Below, one piece after another: positions 54,121 to 64,000 of a stretch of DNA of 64,000 bases. Numbering within the stretch: the first letter of the stretch is position 1; each line of letters opens with the position of its first letter. A program made the translations under genes and the position numbers. This DNA is from Xylocopa sonorina (lineage: Eukaryota > Arthropoda > Insecta > Hymenoptera > Apidae). The notes beneath the pieces are model-generated. The model was not told the DNA's origin. It worked only from the letters and a program-made list of their open reading frames with translations, and did not search any database. Location of the stretch: the NCBI RefSeq assembly GCF_050948175.1, contig NW_027490177.1, forward strand, positions 868,001-932,000. The letters are read 5' to 3'.

Positions 54121-56049
54121 GTTATTTATACCTTGTCTACAGATCAAATGAATGTAAATGCGACAGTTTCTTGCAAGTAAATAGCGTTTGCAGATGTCTA
54201 CGTATCGTAGCAATAGAATTCTAATGCTTCTTAAAACGCGATATCGCATCACATTTCTATGTTTCATGGTAAGATATAATATGATTTGCGAAGTGTCATG
54301 TATTCCTCGTTTACACTTCAAATGAATGTAAATGCGACACTTCCTTCCAAGGAAATAGCGTTTGCAGATGTCTACGTATCGTAGCAATAGAGTTCTTATG
54401 ATTCTTAAAACGCGATATCGCATCTCATTTCTACGTTTCATGGTAGGATATTATATGATTTGCGAAGTGTTATGTATTCCTCGTCTACACATCAAATGAA
54501 TGTAAATGCGACACTTCCTTGCTAGGAAATAGCGTTTGCCGATGTCTACGTATCGTAGCAATAGAGTTCTTATGATTCTTAAAACGCGATATCGCATCTC
54601 ATTTCTATGTTACATTATATGATATAATATGATTTGCGAAGTGTTATGTATTCCTCGTCTACACTTCAAATGAATGTAAATGCGACACTTCCTTGCAAGG
54701 AAATAGCGTTTGCAGATGTCTACGTATCGAAGCAATAGATTTCAAATGCTTCTTAAAACGAGATATTGCATCTCATATCTACGTTTCATGATAAGATATA
54801 ATATTCATTGCGAAGTGTTATGCATTCCTCGTCTACGATTCAAATGAAAGTAAATGCGACACTTCGTTGCAAGGAAACAGCGATTGCAGATGTCTACGTA
54901 TCGTAGCAATAGAGTTCATATGATCCTTAAAACGCGATATCGCATCTCATATCTATGTTTCAAGATAAGATATAATATTCATTGCGAAGTGTTATGCATT
55001 CCTCGTCTACGATTCAAATGAAAGTAAATGTGACACTTCGTTGCAAGGAAATAGCGATTGCAGATGTCTACGTATCGTAGCAATAGAGTTCTTATGATTC
55101 TTAAAACGCGATATCGCATGACATTTCTATGTTTCATGGTAAGATATAATATGATTTGCGAAGTGTTATTTATTCCTCGTCTACACATCAAATGAATGTA
55201 AATGCGACACTTTCTTGCAAGGAATTAGCATTTGCAGATGTCTACGTATCGTAGCAATGGATTTCTGCTGCTTCTTAAAACGCGATATCGCAACTCATTT
55301 CTATGTTCCATGGTAAGATATAATATGATTTGCGAAGTGTTATGTATTCCTAGTCTACACTTCAAATGAATGTAAATGCGACACTTCCTTGCAAGGAAAT
55401 AGCGTTTGCAAATGTCTACCTATCGTAGCAATAGTGTTCTAATGCTTCTTAAAACGCGATATCGCATCTCATTTCTATGTTTCATGATAAGATATAATAT
55501 TCATTGCGAAGTGTTATGCATTCCTCGTCTACGATTCAAATGAATGTAAATGCAACACTTCCTTGCAAGGAAATAGCGTTTGCAGATGTCTACGAATCGT
55601 AGCAATAGAGTTCTAATGCTTCTTAAAACGCGATATCGCATCTCGTTTCTATGTTTCATGGTAAGATATAATATGATTTGCGAAGTGTTGTGTATTCCTC
55701 GTCTACACTTCAAATGAATGTAAATGCGACACTTCTTTGCAAGGAAATAGCGTTTGCAGGTGTCTACGTATCGTAGCAATAGAGTTCTTATGATTCTTAA
55801 AACGCGATATCGCATCACATTTCTATGTTTCATGGTAAGATATAATATGATTTGCAAAGTGTCATGTATTCCTCGTTTACACTTCAAATGAATGTAAATG
55901 CGACACTTCCTTGCAAGGAAATAGCGTTTGCAGATGTCTACGTATCGTAGCAATAGAGTTCTAATGCTTCTTAAAACGCGATATCGCATCTCATTTCTAT
56001 GTTTCATGGTAAGATATAATATGATTTGCGAAGTGTTATGTATTCCTCA
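54121..56049. repeat. Duplicate of the 40.4-42.7 kb segment
   Basis: It shares the markers gttatttataccttg, gcatgacatttc and ttccatgg with 40385-42661. It has two monomers fewer by its right end. It follows directly after the last 172-bp landmark. Confidence 0.8.
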
Positions 56050-57395
56050 TCAACACATCAACTGATTGTAAATGCGACACTTCCTTGCAAGGAAATAGCG
56101 TTTGCAGATGTCTACGTATCGTAGCACTAGAGTTCTTATGATTCTTAAAACGCGATATCGCATCTCATTTCTACGTTTCATGGTAGGATATTATATGATT
56201 TGCGAAGTGTTATGTATTCCTCGTCTACACATCAAATGAATGTAAATGCGACACTTCCTTGCTAGGAAATAGCGTTTGCCGATGTCTACGTATCGAAGCA
56301 ATGGATTTCAAATGCTTCTTAAAACGAGATATTGCATCTCATATATACGTTTCATGATAAGATATAATATTCATTGCGAAGTGTTATGCATTCCTCGTCT
56401 ACGATTCAAATGAAAGTAAATGCGACACTTCGTTGCAAGGAAATAGCGATTGCAGATGTCTACGTATCGTAGCAATAGAGTTCATATGATCCTTAAAACG
56501 CGATATCGCATCTCATATCTATGTTTCAAGATAAGATATAATATTCATTGCGAAGTGTTATGCATTCCTCGTCTACGATTTAAATGAAAGTAAATGTGAC
56601 ACTTCGTTGCAAGGAAATAGCGATTGCAGATGTCTACGTATCGTAGCAATAGAGTTCTAATGCTTCTTAAAACGCGATATCGCATCTCATTTCTATGTTT
56701 CATGGTAAGATATAATATTCATTGCGAAGTGTTATGCATTCCTCGTCTACGATTCAAATGAAAGTAAATGCGACACTTCCTTGCAAGGAAATAGCGATTG
56801 CAGATGTCTACGTATCGTAGCAATAGAGTTCATATGGTTCTTAAAACGCAATGTCGCATCTCATATCTATGCTTCAAGATAAGATATAATATTCATTGCG
56901 AAATGTTATGCATTCCTCGTCTACGATTCAAATGAAAGTAAATGAGACACTTCGTTGCAAGGAAATAGCGATTGCAGATGTCTACGTATTGTAGCAATAG
57001 AGTTCTAATGCTTCTTAAAACGCGATATCGCATCTCATTTCTATGTTTCATTGTAAGATATAATATGATTTGCGAAGTGTTATGTATTCCTCGTCTACAC
57101 TTCAAATGAATGTAAATGCGACACTTTCTTGCAAGGAAATAGCGTTTGCAGATGTCTACGTATCGTAGCAATGGATTTCTGATGCTTCTTAAAACGCGAT
57201 ATCGCATCTCATTTCTATGTTTCATGGTAAGATATAATATGATTTGCGAAGTGTCATGTATTCCTCGTCCACACTTCAAATGAATGTAAATGCGACACTT
57301 CCTTGCTAGGAAATAACGTCTGCAGATGTCTAGGTATCGTAGAAATAGAGTTCTAATGCTTCTTAAAACGCGATATCGCATCACATTTCTATGTT

Positions 57396-57717
57396 TCATG
57401 GTAAGATATAATATGATTTGCGAAGTGTTATGTATTCCTCGTCTACACTTCAAATGAATGTAAATGCGACACTTCCTTGCAAGGAAATAGCGTTTGCAGA
57501 TGTCTGCGTATCGAAGCAATAGATATCAAATGCTTCTTAAAACGAGATATTGCCTGTCATATTCATTGCGAAGTGTTATGCATTCCTCGTCTACGATTCA
57601 AATGAAAGTAAATGCGACACTTCGTTGCAAGGAAATAGCGATTGCAGATGTCTACGTATCGTAGCAATAGAGTTCATATGATCCTTAAAACGCGATATAG
57701 CATCTCATATCTATGTT
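57396..57717. repeat. Fused monomer pair with 26-bp deletion (322 bp)
   Basis: Two monomers occupy 322 rather than 348 bp. At about 57559-57561 the sequence jumps from gcctgtcata to ttcattgcg, skipping the monomer boundary (from tctacgtttc to gatata). The three bases ata are shared by both sides of the break, which fits a microhomology-mediated or slippage deletion. Confidence 0.9.
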
Positions 57718-60700
57718 TCAAGATAAGATATAATATTCATTGCGAAGTGTTATGCATTCCTCGTCTACGATTCAAATGAAAGTAAATGTGACACTTCGTT
57801 GCAAGGAAATAGCGATTGCAGATGTCTACGTATCGTAGCAATAGAGTTCTAATGCTTCTTAAAACGCGATATCGCATCTCATTTCTATGTTTCATGGTAA
57901 GATATAATATGATTTGCGAAGTGTTATGTATTCCTCGTCTACACTTCAAATGAATGTAAATGCAACCCTTCCTTGCAAGGAAATAGCGTTTGCAGATGTC
58001 TACGTATCGAAGGAATAGAGTTCAAATGCTTCTTAAAACGAGATATTGCATCTCATATCTATGTTTCATGATAAGATATAATATCCTTTGCGAAGTGCTA
58101 TGCATTCCTCGTCTACGATACAAATGAATGTAAATGCGACACTTCCTTGCAAGGAAATAGAGTTTGCAGATGTCTACGTATCGTAGCAATAGAGTTCTAA
58201 TGCTTCTTAAAACGCGATATCGCATCACATTTCTATGTTTCATGGTAAGATATAATATGATTTGCGAAGTGTCATGTTTTCCTCGTTTACACTTCAAATG
58301 AATGTAAATGCGACACTTCCTTCCAAGGAAATAGCGATTGCAGATGTCTACGCATCGTAGCAATAGAGTTCATATGATTCTTAAAACGCGATATCGCATC
58401 TCATATCTATGTTTCAAGATAAGATATAATATTCATTGCGAAGTGTTATGCATTCCTCGCCTACGATTAAAATGAAAGTAAATGCGACACTTCCTTGCAA
58501 GGAAATAGCGTTTGCAGATGTCTACGTATCGTAGCAATAGAGTTCTTATGATTCTTAAAACGCGATATCGCATCTCATTTCTATGTTTCATGGTAAGATA
58601 TAATATGATTTGCGAAGTGTTATGTGTTCCTAGTCTACACTTCAAATGAATGTAAATGCGACACTTCCTTGCAAGGAAATAGCGTTTGCAAATGTCTACC
58701 TATCGTAGCAATAGAGTTCTTATGATTCTTAAAACGCGATATCGCATCTCATTTCTATGTTTCATGGTAAGGTATAATATGATTTGCGAAGTGTTATGTA
58801 TCCGTCGTCTACACTTCAAATAAATGTAAATGCGACACTTCCTCGCTAGGGAATAGCGTTTGCAGATGTCTACGTATCGTAGCAATAGATTTCTAATGCT
58901 TCTTAAAACGCGATATCGCATCTCATTTCTATGTTTCATGGTAAGGTATAATATGATTTGCGAAGTGTTATGTATTCCTAGTCTACACTTCAAATGAATG
59001 TAAATTCGACACTTCCTTGCAAGGAAATAGCGTTTGCAAATGTCTACTTATCGTAGCAATAGTGTTCTAATGCTTCTTAAAACGCGATATCGCATCTCAT
59101 ATCCATGTTTCATGATAAGATATAATATTCATTGCGAAGTGTTATGCATTCCTCGTCTACGATTCAAATGAATGTAAATGCAACACTTCCTTGCAAGGAA
59201 ATAGCGTTTGCAGATGTCTACGTATCGTAGCAATAGAGTTCTAATGCTACTTAAAACGCGATATCGCATCTCGTTTCTATGTTTCGTGGTAAGATATAAT
59301 ATGATTTGCGAAGTGTTGTGTATTCCTCGTCTACACTTCAAATGAATGTAAATGCGACACTTCTTTGCAAGGAAATAGCGTTTGCAGATGTCTACGTATC
59401 GTAGCAATAGAGTTCTGATGATTCTTAAAACGCGATATCGCATCACATTTCTATGTTTCATGGTAAGATATAATATGATTTGCGAAGTGTTGTGTATTCC
59501 TCGTCTACACATCAAATGAATGTAAATGCGACACATTCTTGCAAGGAAACAGCATTTGCAGATGTCTACGTATCGTAGCAATGGATTTCTGCTGCTTCTT
59601 AAAACGCGATATCGCATCTCATTTCTATGTTTCATGGTAAGATATAATATGATTTGCGAAGTGTTATGTATTCCTAGTCTACACTTCAATTAAATGTAAA
59701 TGCGACACTACCTTGCAAGGAAATAGCGTTTGGAAATGTCTACCTATCGTAGCAATAGTGTTCTAATGCTTCTTAAAACGCGATATCGCATCTCATTTCT
59801 ATGTTTCATGGTAAGATATGATATGATTTGCGAAGTGTCATGTATTCCTCGTCTACACTTCAAATGAATGTAAATGCGACACTTCCTTGCAAGGAAATAG
59901 CGTTTGCAAATGTCTACCTATCGTAGCAATAGTGTTCTAATGCTTCTTAAAACGCGATATCGCATCTCATTCCTATGTTTCATGGTAAGATATAATATGA
60001 TTTGCGAAGTGTCATGTATTCCTCTTCTACACTTCAAATGAATGTAAATGCGACACTTCCTTGCAAGGAAATAGCGTTTGCAGATGTCTACGTATCGAAG
60101 CAATAGATTTCAAACTCTTCTTAAAACGAGATATTGCATCTCATATCTACGTTTCATGATAAGATATAATATTCATTGCGAAGTGTTATGCATTCCTCGT
60201 CTACGATTCAAATGAAAGTAAATGCGACACTTCCTTGCAAGGAAATAGCGATTGCAGATGTCTACGTATCGTAGAAATAGAGTTCATATGATTCTTAAAA
60301 CGCGATATCGCATCTCATATCTATGTTTCAAGATAAGATATAATATTCATTGCGAAGTGTTATGCATTCCTCGTCTACGAATCAAATGAAAGTAAAGGCG
60401 ACACTTTCTTGCAAGGAAATAGCGTTTGCAGATGTCTACGTATCGTAGCAATGGATTTCTGATGCTTCTTAAAACGCGATATCGCACCTCATTTCTATGT
60501 TTCATGGTAAGATATAATATGATTTGCGAAGTGTCATGTATTCCTCGTCCACACTTCAAATGAATGTAAATGCGACACCTCCTTGCTAGGAAATAGCGTC
60601 TGCTGATGTCTAGGTATCGTAGAAATAGAGTTCTAATGCTTCTTAAAACGCGATATCGCATCACATTTCTATGTTTCATGGTAAGATATAATATGATTTG

Positions 60701-61023
60701 CGAAGTGTTATGTATTCCTCGTCTACACTTCAAATGAATGTAAATGCGACACTTCCTTGCAAGGAAATAGCGTTTGGAAATGTCTACCTATCGTAGCAAT
60801 AGTGTTCTAATGCTTCTTAAAACGCGATATCGCATCACATTTCTATGTTTCATGGTAAGATATAATATGATTTGCGAAGTGTCATGTATTCCTCGTTTAC
60901 ACTTCAAATGAATGTAAATGCGACACTTCCTTCCAAGGAAATAGCGATTGCAGATGTCTACGTATCGTAGCAATAGAGTTCATATGATTCTTAAAACGCG
61001 ATATCGCATCTCATATCTATGTT

Positions 61024-61209
61024 TCAAGATAAGATATAATATTCATTGCGAAGTGTTATGCATTCCTCGTCTACGATTCAAATGAAAGTAAATGCGACGC
61101 TTTCTTGCAAGGAAATAGCGTTTGCAGATGTCTACGTGCAGATGCTACTATCGTAGCAATAGAGTTCTTATGATTCTTAAAACGCGATATCGCATCTCAT
61201 TTCTATGTT
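61024..61209. repeat. 186-bp monomer with 12-bp insertion
   Basis: The 12 bases gcagatgctact at 61138-61149 interrupt the ctacg-tat-cgtag hairpin. They resemble an imperfect copy of gcagatgtctac immediately upstream (61124-61135), so this looks like a short local duplication. It is the only insertion longer than 1 bp that I found. Confidence 0.9.
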
Positions 61210-62389
61210 TCATGGTAAGATATAATATGATTTGCGAAGTGTTATGTGTTCCTAGTCTACACTTCAAATGAATGTAAATGCGACACTTCCTTGCAAGGAA
61301 ATAGCGTTTGGAAATGTCTACCTATCGTAGCAATAGTGTTCTAATGCTTCTTAAAACGCGATATCGCATCTCATTTCTATGTTTCATGGTAAGATATAAT
61401 ATGATTTGCGAAGTGTTATTTATACCTCGTCTACACATCAAATGAATGTAAATGCGACACTTCCTTGCAAGGAAATAGCGTTTGCAAATGTCTACCTATC
61501 GTAGCAGTAGTGTTCTAATGCTTCTTAAAACGCGATATCGCACCTCATTTCTATGTTTCATGGTAAGATATAATATGATTTGCGAAGTGTCATGTATTCC
61601 TCGTCCACACTTCAAATGAATGTAAATGCGACACCTCCTTGCTAGGAAATAGCGTCTGCTGATGTCTAGGTATCGTAGAAATAGAGTTCTAATGCTTCTT
61701 AAAACGCGATATCGCATCACATTTCTATGTTTCATGGTAAGATATAATATGATTTGCGGAGTGTCATGTATTCATCGTCTACACTTCAAATGAATGTAAA
61801 CGCGACACTTCCTTGCAAGGAAATAGCGTTTGCAGATGTCTACGTATCGTAGCAATAGAGTTCTCATGATTCTTAAAACGCGATATCGCATCTCATTTCT
61901 ATGTTTCATGGTAAGATAGAATATGATTTGCGAAGTGTTATGCATTCCTCGTCTACACTTCAAATGAATGTAAATGCGACACTTCCTTGCAAGGAAATAG
62001 CGTTTGCAGATGTCTACGTATCGAAGCAATAGATTTCAAACTCTTCTTAAAACGAGATATTGCATCTCATATCTACGTTTCATGATAAGATATAATATTC
62101 ATTGCGAAGTGTTATGCATTCCTCGTCTACGATTCAAATGAAAGTAAATGCGACACTTCCTTGCAAGGAAATAGCGATTGCAGATGTCTACGTATAGTAG
62201 CAATAGAGTTCTTATGATTCTTAAAACGCGATATCGCATCTCATTTCTATGTTTCATGGTAAGATATAATATGATTTGCGAAGTGTTATGTGTTCCTAGT
62301 CTACACTTCAAATGAATGTAAATGCGACACTTCCTTGCAAGGAAATAGCGTTTGGAAATGTCTACCTATCGTAGCAATAGTGTTCTAAT

Positions 62390-62990
62390 GCTTCTTAAAA
62401 CGCGATATCGCATCTCATTTCTATGTTTCATGGTAAGATATAATATGATTTGCGAAGTGTTATTTATACCTCGTCTACACATCAAATGAATGTAAATGCG
62501 ACACTTTCTTGCAAGGAAATAGCATTTGCAGATGTCTACGTATCGTAGCAATGGATTTCTGCTGCTTCTTAAAACGCGATATCGCATCTCATTTCTATGT
62601 TTCATGGTAAGATATAATATGATTTGCGGAGTGTCATGTATTCCTCGTTTACACTTCAAATGAATGTAAATGCGACACTTCCCTGCAAGGAAATAGCGTT
62701 TGCAGATGTCTAGGTATCGTAGCAATAGAGTTCTAATGCTTCTTAAAACGCGATATCGCATCTCATTTCTATGTTTCACGGTAAGATATAATATGATTTG
62801 CGAAGTGTTATGTATCCATCGTATACACTTCAAATGAATGTAAATGCGACACTTCCTTGCAAGGAAATAGCGTTTGCAAATGTCTACCTATCGTAGCAGT
62901 AGTGTTCTAATGCTTCTTAGAACGCGATGTCGCATCTCATTTCTATGTTTCATGGTAAGATATAATATGATTTGCGAAGTGTCATGTATT
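62390..62990. repeat. Dispersed HOR segment, copy 3 (gttatttatacc type)
   Basis: It matches 31618-32218 at a shift of 30772 bp. That is 177 monomers minus 26 bp: six 172-bp monomers, the 26-bp deletion and the 12-bp insertion account for the difference exactly. The private change gtatccatcg lies near 62814. Confidence 0.8.
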
Positions 62991-63123
62991 CCTCGTCCAC
63001 ACTTCAAATGAATGTAAATGCGACACTTCCTTGCAAGGAAATAGCGTTTGCAGATGTCTACGTATCGTAGCAATAGAGTTCTAATGCTTCTTAAAACGCG
63101 ATATCGCATCACATTTCTATGTT

Positions 63124-63296
63124 TCATGGTAAGATATAATATGATTTGCGAAGTGTCATGTATTCCTCGTCTACACTTCAACTGAATGTAAATGCGACAC
63201 TTCCTTGCAAGGAAATAGCATTTGCAGATGTCTACGTATCGTAGCAATGGATTTCTGCTGCTTCTTAAACGCGATATCGCATCTCATTTCTATGTT
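63124..63296. repeat. 173-bp monomer (1-bp deletion)
   Basis: Near 63267 the run in cttcttaaaacg is shortened to cttcttaaacg, which removes one base and shifts the minus-strand frame. Confidence 0.88.
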
Positions 63297-64000
63297 TCAT
63301 GGTAAGATATAATATGATTTGCGAAGTGTTATGTATTCCTAGTCTACACTTCAATTGAATGTAAATGCGACACTTCCTTGCAAGGAAATAGCGTTTGCAA
63401 ATGTCTACCTATCGTAGCAATAGTGTTCTAATGCTTCTTAAAACGCGATATCGCATCTCATATCTATGTTTCATGGTAAGATATAATATGATTTGCGAAG
63501 TGTCATGTATTCCTCGTCTACACTTCAAATGAATGTAAATGCGACACTTCCTTGCAAGGAAATAGCGTTTAGAAATGTCTACCTATCGTAGCAATAGTGT
63601 TCTAATGCTTCTCAAAACGCGATATCGCATCTCATTTCTATGTTTCATGGTAAGATATAATATGATTTGCGAAGTGTTGTGTATTCCTCGTCTACACTTC
63701 AAATGAATGTAAATGCGACACATCTTTGCAAGAAAATAGCGTTTGCAGATGTCTACGTATCGTAGCAATAGAGTTCTTATGATTCTTAAAACGCGATATC
63801 GCATCACATTTCTATGTTTCATGGTAAGATATAATATGATTTGCGAAGTGTCATGTATTCCTCGTCTACACTTCAAATGAATGTAAATGCGACACTTCCT
63901 TGCAAGGAAATGGCGTTTGCAAATGTCTACCTATCGTAGCAATAGTGTTCTAATGCTTCTCAAAACGCGATATCGCATCTCATTTCTATGTTTCATGGTA

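Larger units (their letters stand above)
1..64000. repeat. 174-bp satellite array, 368 tandem monomers
   Basis: Every line of the window matches the same 174-bp unit, always in the same orientation, with no spacer or foreign insertion. Monomer starts were followed from base 1 to base 63993. The total length is explained exactly by 368 units plus sixteen indel-bearing monomers. Neighbouring monomers differ by roughly 5-15% by eye, while copies within higher-order repeats are nearly identical. This size and organisation are known from centromeric and pericentromeric satellites of eukaryotes; centromere location here is inference. No unique sequence, transposon or gene is visible. No CENP-B box (TTCG, four bases, A, two bases, CGGG) was seen in the consensus. 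I do not recognise the family. Confidence is very high for the satellite array and low for its chromosomal role. Confidence 0.98.
56050..64000. repeat. Right-hand mosaic satellite region
   Basis: Continuous satellite to the window end. It reuses stretches from 21-33 kb: 56893-57519 from 25760, 60347-60733 similar to 21932 onward, and 62390-62990 from 31611. It also holds the window's two largest indels. No unique flank is reached. Confidence 0.85.

Noticed and set aside
1..64000. CRISPR array
   Set aside because: The repeats are 174 bp and contiguous, with no unique spacers, and no cas genes are present.
1..64000. Giant repeat-protein gene (for example a surface adhesin) read from the minus strand
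   Set aside because: Frames are interrupted every 60-400 codons by shared, amplified stop variants and 1-2-bp indels. A selected repeat gene would have purged these.
1..64000. Bacterial-type promoters from the frequent tataat motif (gatataatatg)
   Set aside because: The word is part of the satellite consensus and recurs every 174 bp with no gene downstream. There is no independent sign of a bacterial sequence.

Overview
The whole window is one uninterrupted block of satellite DNA. A 174-bp monomer repeats head-to-tail in the same orientation from base 1 to base 64000, and both window edges lie inside the array. No gene, RNA gene, mobile element or unique flanking sequence interrupts it. With phase set at the consensus word tcatggtaag, I count 368 monomers between base 1 and base 63992, followed by 8 bases of the next one. 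The length closes exactly: 368 x 174 = 64032, and the 40-bp deficit equals the indels I found by eye. These are twelve 2-bp deletions, two 1-bp deletions, one 26-bp deletion and one 12-bp insertion.

The hand-derived consensus is about 36% G+C and has nine CpG sites per monomer, more than its composition predicts. It carries three short dyad symmetries: a perfect 14-bp palindrome, a perfect 10-bp palindrome and a 5-bp-arm hairpin with a 3-base loop. Tandem monomers of this size in higher-order repeats (HORs) are typical of eukaryotic centromeric or pericentromeric heterochromatin. I do not recognise the satellite family and cannot name the organism. The CpG surplus argues weakly against a lineage with heavy germline CpG methylation.

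Layout: 1-12.83 kb is a young HOR block (A) whose copies are 19, 20 and 16 monomers long, with a nested 7-monomer duplication. From 12.83 to about 37.4 kb is a mosaic of diverged monomers with local 2-, 3- and 4-monomer duplications and longer duplicated stretches. From 37.4 to about 56.4 kb is a second HOR block (D), marked by a 172-bp monomer that recurs after 32, 13, 13, 16 and 15 monomers. From 56.4 to 64 kb is a second mosaic that reuses segments of the 21-33 kb region.

Many minus-strand open frames of 60-382 codons exist, but they are a by-product of the period: 174 is 58 codons, and one minus-strand frame of the consensus has no stop. The same in-frame stops recur in amplified variants throughout, so I annotate no coding sequence. 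The interest lies in array evolution (nested HORs, repeated loss of the same monomer, linked-variant cassettes) and in the dyad symmetries, which one cassette type largely removes.
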